From contig JBCDJT010000058.1 of assembly GCA_038747545.1 (NCBI GenBank), forward strand, positions 1 to 28,811: DNA of 28,811 bases, written 5' to 3'. Shown here in pieces: positions 6,438 to 16,011 of the stretch. Position 1 is the stretch's first letter. Every line of letters starts with the position of its first letter. The notes under the pieces were generated by a model. The model searched no databases and was not told the DNA's origin. It saw only the letters and a list, made by a program, of their open reading frames with translations. The position numbers were made by a program, and so were the translations under genes. The DNA comes from JBCCMF01 sp038747545 (GTDB taxonomy: Bacteria > Bacteroidota > Rhodothermia > Rhodothermales > JBCCMF01).

Positions 6438-8021
6438 ATGACGCCCGCTGCCCCTGCCCTCATTGTCGCCCTTCTCCTGTCCCTGATCGCCTTGATCGCG
6501 ACCGTTGTCACCTTGCGTCGCAAGCTCGCCGCCACTGCGGTACGCGAACGCCAACTCACCCTTGACCTGGGCAGCCTGCGGGTCAAGCAAAACGCGCTAC
6601 AGGACCTCTATACGAAGCTCAGGGAAGCGATGACGACCAAGGAGCGGCGACATGACGAGCTCCAGCAGATACTGGACAGCACACGGGCCATCTCCACGCG
6701 ATATGAGGGCATCATCGAGGCGAAAACGGACGAGCTGGCACAGGTGAGAGCGATGCTACACGCCGAGCGCACTCATACTGCCGAGGTCGGCGAACAGGCT
6801 CAGGACCTAGCCGCGCAACTGGCAGCCACCAAGGCTACGCTGGTAGAGGCGGAGCGGAGCTTCCAGGAGCAGAAGGCCCTCCTGGCCCAGATGCAGCAGC
6901 AGGTGAAGGAGGAGTTTGCGGTTGCTGCTAATAAGGCCGTGCAGGACAGCACTGCACAGGTCCAGCAGCGCATGGACGAGCAGATGAAGCGTCACCAGCA
7001 GGAGGCGGAGCACACGTTGAAGCAGCGTGAGCAGTCGTTCGAGCAATTGGTGAACCCCATCAAGGAGCAACTGACCCAGATGGGGCAGACCGTACACAAC
7101 CTTGAAAAAACGCAAGTGGCAGCACAGCAGTCCATCGCAGACAACCTGAAGAACGTCCAGCAGACTACAACCGTGCTTTCTCGCTCGTTGCGGACGCCTA
7201 CGGGGCGAGGGCAATGGGGCGAGATGCAGCTAAAAAACATCGTGGAGCTCGCCGGAATGCAGGAGCACTGTGATTACAGCACACAGGCGACCTACGATAC
7301 GGAAGAGGGAAAGCTGCGGCCCGACATGCTCATTCGCCTTCCGGGTGACAAGGTGGCGGTCGTCGATGCCAAGGTGCCGCTCGACGCGTACCTCAACGCG
7401 CAAGAGTGCGAAGACCCCGCCGAGCAGCAGCGGCTGCTCAAGGACCATGTGCGCCAGACGAAGGCCCACATCGACAACCTCGCGGATAAAGCGTACTGCG
7501 ACCACCTCGTCAGCAGCCCGGACTTCGTGGTGTGCTTCCTGCCCAACGAAGCGGTGTTTGCCGAAGCCATGCGGCAGGACCCGACCCTGATCGAGTATGG
7601 GGCTAAGAAGAACGTGGTCCTCGCCTGCCCCACCACGCTGATCGCCATCGTGCGGAGTATCGCCTACGGGTGGCGGCAGCAGCAGCTTGCCGAGAATGCT
7701 GCACGGATTAGCAAACTAGGTACTGAAACCCACGATCGGATTGCCGTATTGGCGGGGTACTTCGAGCTAATTCGTAAAGGGCTCGACAAAGCCAACGAAG
7801 GCTACAACAAGGCCGTCGCCTCGCTGGAGAGCCGGCTCCTAGTGACGGTCCGTAAGTTTCCTGCCCTCGGCGTCGAGACGTCAAAGGAGCTCACGACGCC
7901 GGAGCCGATCGCGGCGGTGCTCAAGCAGCCCACGGCCGACGAACTACTCCCTGTGGCCAGCCAGGGCGACGGGGCCGCACGCTCCGGCTCTTCCGATCTC
8001 TTCCTCGGCGGCGAAGCCTAA
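6438..8021 (+). CDS. rmuC: RmuC family protein
   Basis: A 527-residue RmuC-type protein. A membrane segment spans about residues 4-23 (PALIVALLLSLIALIATVV), followed by a long coiled coil to about residue 245. The RmuC domain then runs from TPTGRGQWGEMQLKNIVELAG (about 252) through KLRPDMLIRLPGDKVAVVDAK to about 440. Acidic and lysine residues in PDMLI...VVDAK fit the PD-(D/E)XK nuclease-like core proposed for this family. RmuC limits recombination at inverted repeats in E. coli. It is the first gene after the sigma-54 promoter and 94 nt from the brxE-like gene, so it is probably co-transcribed with BREX. Whether it is a true part of the defence system or a passenger is unknown. The length is typical and all domains are intact. 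Confidence 0.9.
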   Translation: MTPAAPALIVALLLSLIALIATVVTLRRKLAATAVRERQLTLDLGSLRVKQNALQDLYTKLREAMTTKERRHDELQQILDSTRAISTRYEGIIEAKTDELAQVRAMLHAERTHTAEVGEQAQDLAAQLAATKATLVEAERSFQEQKALLAQMQQQVKEEFAVAANKAVQDSTAQVQQRMDEQMKRHQQEAEHTLKQREQSFEQLVNPIKEQLTQMGQTVHNLEKTQVAAQQSIADNLKNVQQTTTVLSRSLRTPTGRGQWGEMQLKNIVELAGMQEHCDYSTQATYDTEEGKLRPDMLIRLPGDKVAVVDAKVPLDAYLNAQECEDPAEQQRLLKDHVRQTKAHIDNLADKAYCDHLVSSPDFVVCFLPNEAVFAEAMRQDPTLIEYGAKKNVVLACPTTLIAIVRSIAYGWRQQQLAENAARISKLGTETHDRIAVLAGYFELIRKGLDKANEGYNKAVASLESRLLVTVRKFPALGVETSKELTTPEPIAAVLKQPTADELLPVASQGDGAARSGSSDLFLGGEA

Positions 8022-8074
8022 CCATTTACTTGCACCATACGGGGGCGTCTCCTATTTTCCCACTCCCTTGTGCA

Positions 8075-8087
8075 GCGTATCATACGC
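8075..8087. repeat. Short perfect palindrome GCGTAT-C-ATACGC
   Basis: A 6-bp perfect inverted repeat around a single C, in the 94-nt gap between rmuC and the brxE-like gene. It could be a small operator or just chance. No regulator can be linked to it from sequence alone. Confidence 0.3.
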
Positions 8088-8115
8088 GCATGCCTTCTTC
8101 CCGCCTATTCCCTGT

Positions 8116-8604
8116 ATGAATCGCTATTCGACCCTCTTTGACCTCCGCCTCACCGTAGCCTACCTCGGGGAGCGGTCCCAGTACAACTGGTGGGCCTCGG
8201 AATTTCTCGGCGAAACGGGACTGGATGTGCTCCACACCATCTTTCCACGTACCGCCGCGTGTGCAGCCCTCCAGGCCGCCTGCGCAGCCGCACGCCGCCT
8301 GCACGACCACCACATCGGCAAGGGTAGAGTCTACCATATCTTCCGACTCCCCACCGAAGTAGAGGCTGCCCTTCATCAGCACCTCCACGACTCTTCCACT
8401 CCCATCGTCCCGCCCCAGCACCCCGACCAAGCGCTCCAACGCCTCCAGGCCATGGCTACGGACGGCGTCACTCCGCAAAACGGTCCCGTGCTGCTTCAGG
8501 ATGTGGACCTGGCCACGCTACAATCGTCGGCACGGCTTGCGGCGCACTACTTCTCCGCCTTCACGCGCCAACGGCCCTGCTACCCGTATATGGTAACGGT
8601 CTAA
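8116..8604 (+). CDS. brxE: BrxE-like BREX accessory protein
   Basis: A 162-residue protein placed directly before brxA. It resembles the BrxE family known from some BREX loci (described for type 6). It opens with LRLTVAYLGERSQYNWWASEFL, has IFPRTAACAAL and a HDHHIGKGRVYHIFRLPTEVE segment in the first half, and is helical throughout. The biochemical role of BrxE is not established. Reading could begin at a TTG at 8068, but the ATG at 8116 is preferred because similarity starts there and it has the C/T-rich leader seen before the other operon genes. The assignment rests on remembered motifs and gene position. Confidence 0.6.
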   Translation: MNRYSTLFDLRLTVAYLGERSQYNWWASEFLGETGLDVLHTIFPRTAACAALQAACAAARRLHDHHIGKGRVYHIFRLPTEVEAALHQHLHDSSTPIVPPQHPDQALQRLQAMATDGVTPQNGPVLLQDVDLATLQSSARLAAHYFSAFTRQRPCYPYMVTV

Positions 8605-8615
8605 TTAACCCCTCA

Positions 8616-9392
8616 ATGACCTACACTACATCACTTGCTAAGGGGCAGGCCCTCCGCGAAGAGACGCTGGCGCTAATCCAGTACTGGGAGCCCGGGATGG
8701 ATGCCGAGACGCTCGCACAAGCCGCCGTGGAGCGCAACCTACTCGCTAAGTTCACCGCGCTGCGCTCGCTGGACATCGTCAAGCGCATCTTTGCCAAACG
8801 CTACCTCATAGACGACGCCCAGCCTGCTCGTGTTCTGAAGACGCTCACCGAGCTGCAGGCCTCACCACGCTGGATCACACAGGTCCTCTTGCTCTATACC
8901 ACACGTTTTCACCACATCCTGCACGACTACATCACGCAGGTTTACTGGCCGAAGTACGAAGCTGGGGCCGCGACCCTCTCACGCGATGACGCTGAAGACT
9001 TCATCGAATCGGCGTACCATGAAGGACACATCGAGACGAGGTGGTCCGCGACTATGCGCGTACGGGTAGCCCGCTACCTGAACAACGCGCTCGTGGAGTT
9101 CGGGTATGCCGACGATGCCAGCGGACGTGACAAAGCCCTGCGGACGTTTATCATCACGCCACAGATGGTGGTGTTCCTAGCGTACGAGCTCCATCAGCGC
9201 GGCGTCAGCGACACGCACATGCTCACCCATCGCGACTGGCAGCTCTTCGGCCTCGAACCCAACGATGTTTACCGGCAGCTCGACCTTGCCGCTGCTCACG
9301 GCCACCTGCTCATTCAATACGCCGGCGACCTCCTACGCGCCGAGTGGACCTATTCATCTCTGGACCACGTGCTGCATGCCCTCACTCGATAG
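8616..9392 (+). CDS. brxA: BREX protein BrxA (DUF1819)
   Basis: A 258-residue protein of the DUF1819/BrxA family, a small helical, probably DNA-binding BREX component with a NusB-like fold. Typical features are the N-terminal basic and helical 'SLAKGQALREETLALIQYW', the LLAKFTALRSLDIVKRIFAKRYL helix pair, and LLYTTRFHHILHDYITQVYWP in the middle. A winged-helix-like C-terminal part has LHQRGVSDTHMLTHRDWQLFGL. It begins 11 nt after the brxE-like gene and its last 17 bases overlap the start of brxB, as expected in a tight operon. BrxA is needed for defence in studied type 1 systems, although its exact job is unsettled. Confidence 0.9.
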   Translation: MTYTTSLAKGQALREETLALIQYWEPGMDAETLAQAAVERNLLAKFTALRSLDIVKRIFAKRYLIDDAQPARVLKTLTELQASPRWITQVLLLYTTRFHHILHDYITQVYWPKYEAGAATLSRDDAEDFIESAYHEGHIETRWSATMRVRVARYLNNALVEFGYADDASGRDKALRTFIITPQMVVFLAYELHQRGVSDTHMLTHRDWQLFGLEPNDVYRQLDLAAAHGHLLIQYAGDLLRAEWTYSSLDHVLHALTR

Positions 9393-9984
9393 CTGCTTTG
9401 AGACCCTCAAGACGCTGCTCCGCGAAGAGAGCGTTTTGCGCCACCGCGGCGATGACCCGGTGTTCTACCTCGTTTTTCCTCCAGAACGCACCCTGCAGGT
9501 CAAACGCAAGATCGACGCCTGGGCCGTCCAGCTTAAGCTTGCCGGCTACGAGGTGACGGTGTGCTCGGCCGCACGCATCATGAACGACGTGCTGCGTGCG
9601 CATCCTAACCGCGACTTATGGTTGGACGTTGAAGCGCACGATCTCGACCTCAGCGATGCCTACGACCGCGAGCAGATCACGCATACGCTCCGGGATGTTC
9701 TCGCCTCCGATGGTGCACAACAGGGCGCGTTCGAGGCCCACCTGCAGCGCACGCTCGCAACCCTGAAGGACCGATCTAGCGCTCAGGTGCTCCTGCTCAC
9801 CGACCTCGAGGCTATCCACCCCTACTTTCGCATCGGAGCCCTCGAACAGCGTCTCAAGGGCCAGTTCCATGTGCCAACGATCGTTCTCTACCCTGGCCGG
9901 CGTCATGGGGAGTTCAGCCTCAGCTTTCTGGGCATTACCACCGTGGATGGCAACTACCGCTCCACCCATGTAGACTGCGAATAA
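9376..9984 (+). CDS. brxB: BREX protein BrxB (DUF1788)
   Basis: A 202-residue DUF1788/BrxB protein. Family-like motifs are the start LDSCFETLKTLLREESVL, DPVFYLVFPPERTLQVKRKI, a central helical segment, LLLTDLEAIHPYFRIGALEQRL, and the ending VPTIVLYPGRRHGEFSLSFLG with a final YRSTHV. The length agrees with other BrxB proteins. The frame is open upstream to 9265. The ATG at 9376 is chosen because the conserved part begins there and overlaps brxA by 17 nt. BrxB is thought to work in complexes with BrxC, PglX and PglZ. No enzymatic motif is visible. Confidence 0.9.
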   Translation: MPSLDSCFETLKTLLREESVLRHRGDDPVFYLVFPPERTLQVKRKIDAWAVQLKLAGYEVTVCSAARIMNDVLRAHPNRDLWLDVEAHDLDLSDAYDREQITHTLRDVLASDGAQQGAFEAHLQRTLATLKDRSSAQVLLLTDLEAIHPYFRIGALEQRLKGQFHVPTIVLYPGRRHGEFSLSFLGITTVDGNYRSTHVDCE

Positions 9985-10024
9985 CCGACTGCCCCCTTCG
10001 CCTCGCATTCCTGTACCCTACCCT

Positions 10025-13000
10025 ATGCCTCCGACTATCCGTCAGCTTCTCGCCAAGAACATCGATCGCCGAATCGAAAAGGTGATCACCTTTGGCACAC
10101 AGTCCGAAGACCAGCTCAAACATGAGGTCGCCGAATACATCGCGACCGACCACATCGAGCAGCAGCTCGACCGGCTCATCAACCTCCTTGACGATGGCAT
10201 GAACGGCCAGCTCAGCGAGGTCGGCGTCTGGGTGTCGGGGTTCTATGGCAGTGGGAAGAGTTCGTTTACCAAGTACCTCGGCTACGCCCTGGACAGCCGA
10301 GTCACCATCGGCGATCGCCGGTTCCTCGATTATTTCGCCGATCAGCTGCGCTCGATTACGCTCAAGCAGCACCTGCGCACCTTGGCGGCCAAGCACGACC
10401 CCGCCGTAGTCATGGTGGACCTCGCCTCGCAGATGGTCACGGACAACATGACCGCAGGCATATCGAGCGTGCTCTACCACCGGGTCATGCAGCTAGCCGG
10501 TTATGCCAAAGACCGCAAGATTGCCTACCTGGAGCGCATGCTCGAGCGCGATGGCCGCCGCTCGGACTTCGAAGCCCGCATCAGCGAGATGCGCCCTGGC
10601 AAAACGTGGGACGACCTTAAGAATGAAGCCCTGGCAGCCAACTCCCTCGCGGCACGGCTCGCTACGGAGTTTTACCCTGCCCTCTTCCCTGACCGCCGCG
10701 ACTTCCAAAACATCAAGCTCGATGAGATGATCAGCGAGGAAGAGCGCGTCCGTGAAATGCTCGACGTACTCCGGCAGCATGCCCAGAAGGACAACATTCT
10801 CTTCATCCTCGACGAAGTCGGCCAGTATGTGGCCGCCTCTGACCCGCTCATCCTCAACCTCGATGGCCTCGCCAAGAACATCAAAGCTATTGGCAAGGGG
10901 CACGCCTGGCTGCTGGCCACTGCGCAGCAGACCCTGACCGAAGACCAGCAGCATGCCAAGCTCAACTCGGACAAGCTCTTCAAGCTCAAGGATCGCTTCC
11001 CCGTCGGTATCGACCTCGAAAGCCGAGACATCCGAGAGATCACGCACAAGCGGCTACTGAGCAAGACCGCGGATGCCGAACACGCGCTCGGGGCCTTGTA
11101 TGACCAGCACGGCAAGCAGCTCGCCCACCATACCAAGCTCACGGGCACCCGTTACTACAGCAAGGACCTCGACCGTACGGCCTTCATCCAGCTGTACCCG
11201 TTCCTGCCGCAGCACTTCGACATCCTGCTGGAGTTGCTCGCCCGCCTCTCACGCAGCACCGGCGGCATGGGCCTCCGCTCGGCCATACGCGTCATCCAGG
11301 ACACGCTCATCGGCAACCTCGGCGACACCGAGCAGGCCCTTGCGAACCAGCCCCAGGGCGATCTTGCCACCACGGTCACCTTCTATGACATCTTGCGCCG
11401 TGATGTAGAGAAGGCCTACCGCTACGTCGTCCAGGGCGTGGAGCGTGCAGAAAAGACGTTTGCCCCAGGCAGCGTGGAGGTGCAGGTGGCCAAGACCGTG
11501 GCGGTACTCCAACTGCTCGAAGACTTCCCCGTCACGCGTGACCATGTCGCCGCGCTCATGTACCCGCGGCTGGGCGCCCCCTCCCTGCTCGAGCCCGTCA
11601 AGCAGGCCGTCGACGCGCTGCTCGACGAACCCTCTGTCCCCCTCAGCGAGGTCGACGACAGCCTACGCTTTATGAACGAGGCCGTGGCGGACCTCGATCA
11701 GCAGCGCCGGAAGCTCATCCCTAGTGGCCCCGAACTCAAACGGCTGCGCAATGCTCGCCTGGCCGACCTGTTCTCCCCGCTGCCACGCGTGAACGTGTTT
11801 GGGAGCCTAACCGTGAAGGCCGGTCTGCAGACCTACACGAGCGGTGGCCGCACCGCCATCGAAGGAGACAAGGAAGAGGTGCAGGTCCTGGTGGACCTGG
11901 TGCCTGAAAATATGTATGACGCTCGCAAGCAGGAGCTGCTCGGCGAGACGACGCAGTCCACCTTCTCGCACACGATCGTCCTGCTGGCCCCGGAAGACCG
12001 CCGGCTCGACGAACTCCTCGAAGACCTGCACCGCTCCACCCGCATCGTCAGCGACAACCGTGGCAAGGGAGGCAGCAAAGAGGTGAACGAATACCTGCGC
12101 GGCCAAGAGCAGCGCACCGACCGCCTCACCCACCAAAGTGAACAGCACCTTGCGAGCCTTCTGAGCAAGGGGGTGTTCATCTTCCGTGGCCAGCCGACGC
12201 CTGCCGACGTTAAATCAGGAGGCCTGACCGACTCGACGCAGCAGGTGCTTCGCGACGCCGCCACAGAGATCTACCATAAGCATCCCGAGGCGGCGCTCCA
12301 GGCCGACACCGGCTTGGCCGAGCGCCTGCTCACCACTGAAAAGCTCGACCGCATCCCCTCGAAGTACAACCCGCTGCAGCTGATCAAGCCCGACGGCACC
12401 GTAGACATCCAGCACGAGGCCCTGCAGTCCCTCCTCGACTACGTCCGCACCCGGGAGTACCCCGAGGGGCGGCAACTCATGGATCACTTCACGGCTGCCC
12501 CCTTCGCCTGGTCACGCGATACCATCCGCTACCTCATCGCCGCCCTGCTGATGAGCGGCGAGATCGTGCTCCGCAAGGGCGGCGAGACCATCAAGGTGCG
12601 TGGCCCCCAAGCCACCGAGGCGCTCAAGAACACCAACGCGTTCAAGAAGACCGGCGTGGCCCTGCGCGACGGCCGCCCCTCCATCCAGTCGATCATGCGC
12701 GCCAGCAAGCGCCTGCTGGAGTTGACAGGAGAGAAGGTGATGCCGCTCGAGGACGACGTCAGCAAGGCGGTGCTCCAGCACTTTCCGGACTTCCGCGATG
12801 CGTACTCTACGCTCGCCGTTCGTCTCAGCAACCTAGCGCTCCCCGGCAGCGATCGTGCGCAGGCCATGCTCGACAGCATCTCCGAACTGCTCAAGGGCGA
12901 TGCCTCGGATGCCGCCGCCCGGCTCGGCGGCGAGGCCTGCCCGCTGGCCGACGACCTCGCATGGGCCCGCGACGTCACCAAGGCGCTGGACCAGGGCATC

Positions 13001-13681
13001 GGCACCGTCGTGGGGCAAGCCAACACGTTCTGCCAGGCCATCCCTTCCCTGCCGCAGACGGGGCCAATCGGTGCCTTCGTGCGTGCTGCGCAGCCCATCC
13101 TCGATACGCTCACGGAGAAGCTGGCCACAGACGACTTCTTCGCGTACCAGACCGATCTCCAGCAGGGCCTTACTGCCGTCAAGGACCAGCTCACCAAGGC
13201 GGCCCAGGCGCTATACCACGAACAGCAGCAGCAAGCTCAGACCGAGACGGCCACAATCCACGCGATGACCGAATGGACCGGGCTCGGGGCCGAGGACAAG
13301 GAGCGGCTCACCCAGCACCTCGAGGGTATCGTGGCACCGGTGGCCCCTACGCTCGACGGGGTGCAGGCCGCAGTCTATAAAGCCTACGAGATGCAGCAGC
13401 GCATCCAGCAGGTACGCGAGGAGGTGCTACGGCTCTATGCCGCGATCGAGCCGCTCCCTCCCGATGGCGAAGACGCGATCTATGGCGAAGACACGCCCGA
13501 GCCTGTCTCCGCATCGTCCTCCGTGATCAACGAGCCGGCCGCACGCACGCAGACCGTCTCGTTCAGCGACCTGTCCAAAACGGTTCACTCGCAACAGCAG
13601 GTAGACGCCCTCATGGCACGCCTTGAAACCGTACGTGCGGCCCTAGCCGATGGGGCTACACACGTCACCATCGACTGGTGA
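10025..13681 (+). CDS. brxC: BREX ATPase BrxC
   Basis: A 1218-residue P-loop protein matching BrxC, the large ATPase of type 1 BREX. The N-terminal part holds the Walker A SGFYGSGKSSF (G72-S80 region) and, about 185 residues on, the Walker B NILFILDEVGQY (D263/E264). The family start IRQLLAKNIDRRIEKVITFG is present. After the ATPase core (to about 450) follow long helical and winged-helix-like regions, the segment with SKYNPLQLIKPDGTVDIQ, and a coiled coil near 1040-1150. The C-terminal 40 residues include a tail with SFSDLSKTVHSQQQVDAL. BrxC is essential for defence and for PglX-dependent methylation in studied systems. It is 40 nt after brxB. No frameshift or missing motif is seen. Confidence 0.93.
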   Translation: MPPTIRQLLAKNIDRRIEKVITFGTQSEDQLKHEVAEYIATDHIEQQLDRLINLLDDGMNGQLSEVGVWVSGFYGSGKSSFTKYLGYALDSRVTIGDRRFLDYFADQLRSITLKQHLRTLAAKHDPAVVMVDLASQMVTDNMTAGISSVLYHRVMQLAGYAKDRKIAYLERMLERDGRRSDFEARISEMRPGKTWDDLKNEALAANSLAARLATEFYPALFPDRRDFQNIKLDEMISEEERVREMLDVLRQHAQKDNILFILDEVGQYVAASDPLILNLDGLAKNIKAIGKGHAWLLATAQQTLTEDQQHAKLNSDKLFKLKDRFPVGIDLESRDIREITHKRLLSKTADAEHALGALYDQHGKQLAHHTKLTGTRYYSKDLDRTAFIQLYPFLPQHFDILLELLARLSRSTGGMGLRSAIRVIQDTLIGNLGDTEQALANQPQGDLATTVTFYDILRRDVEKAYRYVVQGVERAEKTFAPGSVEVQVAKTVAVLQLLEDFPVTRDHVAALMYPRLGAPSLLEPVKQAVDALLDEPSVPLSEVDDSLRFMNEAVADLDQQRRKLIPSGPELKRLRNARLADLFSPLPRVNVFGSLTVKAGLQTYTSGGRTAIEGDKEEVQVLVDLVPENMYDARKQELLGETTQSTFSHTIVLLAPEDRRLDELLEDLHRSTRIVSDNRGKGGSKEVNEYLRGQEQRTDRLTHQSEQHLASLLSKGVFIFRGQPTPADVKSGGLTDSTQQVLRDAATEIYHKHPEAALQADTGLAERLLTTEKLDRIPSKYNPLQLIKPDGTVDIQHEALQSLLDYVRTREYPEGRQLMDHFTAAPFAWSRDTIRYLIAALLMSGEIVLRKGGETIKVRGPQATEALKNTNAFKKTGVALRDGRPSIQSIMRASKRLLELTGEKVMPLEDDVSKAVLQHFPDFRDAYSTLAVRLSNLALPGSDRAQAMLDSISELLKGDASDAAARLGGEACPLADDLAWARDVTKALDQGIGTVVGQANTFCQAIPSLPQTGPIGAFVRAAQPILDTLTEKLATDDFFAYQTDLQQGLTAVKDQLTKAAQALYHEQQQQAQTETATIHAMTEWTGLGAEDKERLTQHLEGIVAPVAPTLDGVQAAVYKAYEMQQRIQQVREEVLRLYAAIEPLPPDGEDAIYGEDTPEPVSASSSVINEPAARTQTVSFSDLSKTVHSQQQVDALMARLETVRAALADGATHVTIDW

Positions 13682-13762
13682 CACGCAAGCCGCTGGGTGC
13701 TTAGACTGCCTCCGGCCTGATCGTTTTATGCTCCCCCTTGTTCTGCTCTTTCGCCCTCTCCA

Positions 13763-15988
13763 ATGGATACACGCCAACGCAACCAGCTCAGCCGGATGGT
13801 GACACAGGCCCGCACGCTGCTCACCGACGAGTTTTCGGCGCAGTTGCAGAGCCGCTACGGCATCCAGCCCGATGGCACGGTGCTGGCCGATGCGCAGCTG
13901 GCGCACCTCTCCGACGAAGACTACACGGTCGCGCAGCAGCTACGGACGCGCCTGGACCACCTGACGGCCGCCGATGCGAAGGCGGGCGTGGTGCCGAAGA
14001 AAGCGCGGCAGGCCGGCATCCAGCGGCTCCTGCGCGAGCAGGCCTTCACCATCCTCAACCGCTTTGCTGCTCTGCGTATGGGCGAAGTGCGGGGGCTGAT
14101 TGAAGAGAGCATCGCGGGCGGCTTCCAGGCCCGTGCGTTTCAGGTGTTCTCGCTGGTGGCGGGCTCGGCGCTAGGCGATACCTACGCCCGATACCGCGTC
14201 TTCCTCGATGCCGTCTTTGACGCATGGGCGCTCGACCTCGGGCCGCTCTTCGACCGGTTCTCGACCTACGGCTTGCTCTTCCCCCGCGAAGCCGCGCTGA
14301 AAGACCTCTTCGCCCTGCTCAACGCGCCCGCGCTGGATGCGCTCTGGGCCGAAGACGAGACGATTGGCTGGATCTACCAGTACTACAACGACCCCGACGA
14401 GCGCAAGCAGATGCGTAAGGCCTCCGCGCCCCGCACCAGCCGCGAACTCGCCGTACGCAACCAGTTCTTCACCCCGCGCTATGTGGTCGAGTTTCTGGTG
14501 GACAACACGCTGGGGCAGCTCTGGTACGAGATGCGGCGCGGCGAGACGGCATTGGCCGACCATTGCATCTACCGCGTACGCCAGGCCGACGAGGTGTTTC
14601 TCGCCGAGCCGGACGGCCCAGCCACCGACCTCGCCCAGCGCTGGCTCCAGGGCCGGGGCGCGGCCGAGGCGCCGCCTTCGCTCACAGCGCTAGCAGGCTG
14701 CGTAGCGCCGCCGCCCGATGCTGAGGCCCTCCACATGGCCTATGCCGCCGACGGCCCCGAAGCATGCACGACGCACGACCTCTTGGCGCTCCTGGCCGCG
14801 GCACACCGAACGGGCGATACGGAAAGCTACGCGGACGTCCGCCCTGTACTCGTAGAGCGGTGCTACCCAGAAGGGGAAGACACCCAGCCGCCGCATGTGA
14901 TTGTGCCACGGGCGGTGAAGGACCCACGCACGATCCGGTTGCTCGACCCGGCCTGCGGCTCTATGCACTTTGGCCTCTATGCCTTTGACCTGATGCTGAG
15001 CATCTACCAGGAGGCCTGGACGCACCACCGCTACGACGTGTTGCCCGACCTCGTAGATGAGCTGGACGACGACCAAGGCGCCTTTCTCCGTCAGGTGCCG
15101 CGCATGATTGTAGAGCACAACATCTACGGCATTGACATTGACCCGCGTGCCACGCAGATTGCTGCGCTGGCGTTATGGCTTAGGGCGCAGCGGGCGTGGC
15201 AGCAGCAGGGCCTCGCCGCCGAGGCCCGCCCCGCTGTGCATCGCAGCCGCGTGGTGTGCGCCGAGCCGATGCCCGGCGAGGCCGACTTGCTGGACCGCTT
15301 CTGCTACCGCCTCGACCCGCCCGTACTGAAAGACCTTGTGCTGACCATCTGGGACCAGATGAAGCTGGCCGGCGTGGCCGGGTCGCTGCTGCGCATTGAC
15401 GACGACCTGCGCGATGCTGTGGCCGAGGCCCGCAAGGACTACGAGCGCTGGCTGATGCAGGAACAAAGCACGGGGCGCGACCTCTTTGCTGCCCCCCAGA
15501 CGCCCCGCTACACGATGAAGCGAGGTCAGGCGCAGCGGTTCTGGCAGGACGCCGAGGCCCGCGTGCTGCGGCAGCTCCGCGCCTTTGCCGAACAGCAGGG
15601 CGGCGGCCAAGCCCGCCTCTTCGCGGGCGACGCCGTGCAGGGCTTTGCCTTCATTGATACGTTGCGCGAGCGGTTCGATGTAGTCGTGATGAACCCGCCC
15701 TTCGGCAAGAGCGCCACCGGCGCCAAGACGTACCTCGACAAACGCTACCCGCGCACCAAGAACGACCTCTACGCCGCCTTCGTGGAGCAGGGCCTTCGCC
15801 TGCTCGCCCCTGGCGGCCGCCTCGGCGCGATCACGTCTCGCACCGGCTTCTTTCTCTCGTCGTTCCAGAAATGGCGCGAAGAGATCCTGCTGGAAGAAGC
15901 CGAGCTCATCACCCTTGCCGACCTCGGCTACGGCGTGATGGACGATGCCATGGTCGAAGCTGCCGCCTACGTCCTCGAAACCCGCTAG
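13763..15988 (+). CDS. pglX: PglX, N-terminal methyltransferase half
   Basis: A 741-residue protein with the catalytic half of PglX, the BREX adenine-N6 methyltransferase that marks host DNA. S-adenosylmethionine motif I is RLLDPACGSMHFGLYAFDLM (D395-M401 region; many relatives have GSG instead of GSM). Catalytic motif IV is DVVVMNPPFGKS (N644-F647). A helical N-terminus (1-210) precedes RNQFFTPRYVVEFLVDNTLG. The protein ends abruptly at AAAYVLETR, where single-chain PglX proteins continue into the target-recognition part. That part is the next gene, in another frame, 23 nt away. Either the enzyme is naturally two-chain or a frameshift has split it. The start at 13763 has a C/T-rich leader, as elsewhere in the operon. 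Confidence 0.88.
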   Translation: MDTRQRNQLSRMVTQARTLLTDEFSAQLQSRYGIQPDGTVLADAQLAHLSDEDYTVAQQLRTRLDHLTAADAKAGVVPKKARQAGIQRLLREQAFTILNRFAALRMGEVRGLIEESIAGGFQARAFQVFSLVAGSALGDTYARYRVFLDAVFDAWALDLGPLFDRFSTYGLLFPREAALKDLFALLNAPALDALWAEDETIGWIYQYYNDPDERKQMRKASAPRTSRELAVRNQFFTPRYVVEFLVDNTLGQLWYEMRRGETALADHCIYRVRQADEVFLAEPDGPATDLAQRWLQGRGAAEAPPSLTALAGCVAPPPDAEALHMAYAADGPEACTTHDLLALLAAAHRTGDTESYADVRPVLVERCYPEGEDTQPPHVIVPRAVKDPRTIRLLDPACGSMHFGLYAFDLMLSIYQEAWTHHRYDVLPDLVDELDDDQGAFLRQVPRMIVEHNIYGIDIDPRATQIAALALWLRAQRAWQQQGLAAEARPAVHRSRVVCAEPMPGEADLLDRFCYRLDPPVLKDLVLTIWDQMKLAGVAGSLLRIDDDLRDAVAEARKDYERWLMQEQSTGRDLFAAPQTPRYTMKRGQAQRFWQDAEARVLRQLRAFAEQQGGGQARLFAGDAVQGFAFIDTLRERFDVVVMNPPFGKSATGAKTYLDKRYPRTKNDLYAAFVEQGLRLLAPGGRLGAITSRTGFFLSSFQKWREEILLEEAELITLADLGYGVMDDAMVEAAAYVLETR

Positions 15989-16011
15989 TGTGCCCCTTTT
16001 TCGCTGCTCTT

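Noticed and set aside
12529..13197. Minus-strand open frame of 222 codons in brxC
   Set aside because: Opposite a confident brxC with no independent motif.
15990..16000. CCCCTTTTT as a programmed frameshift site joining the pglX halves
   Set aside because: It lies after the TAG stop of the first half (15986-15988), so ribosomes would terminate before reaching it.
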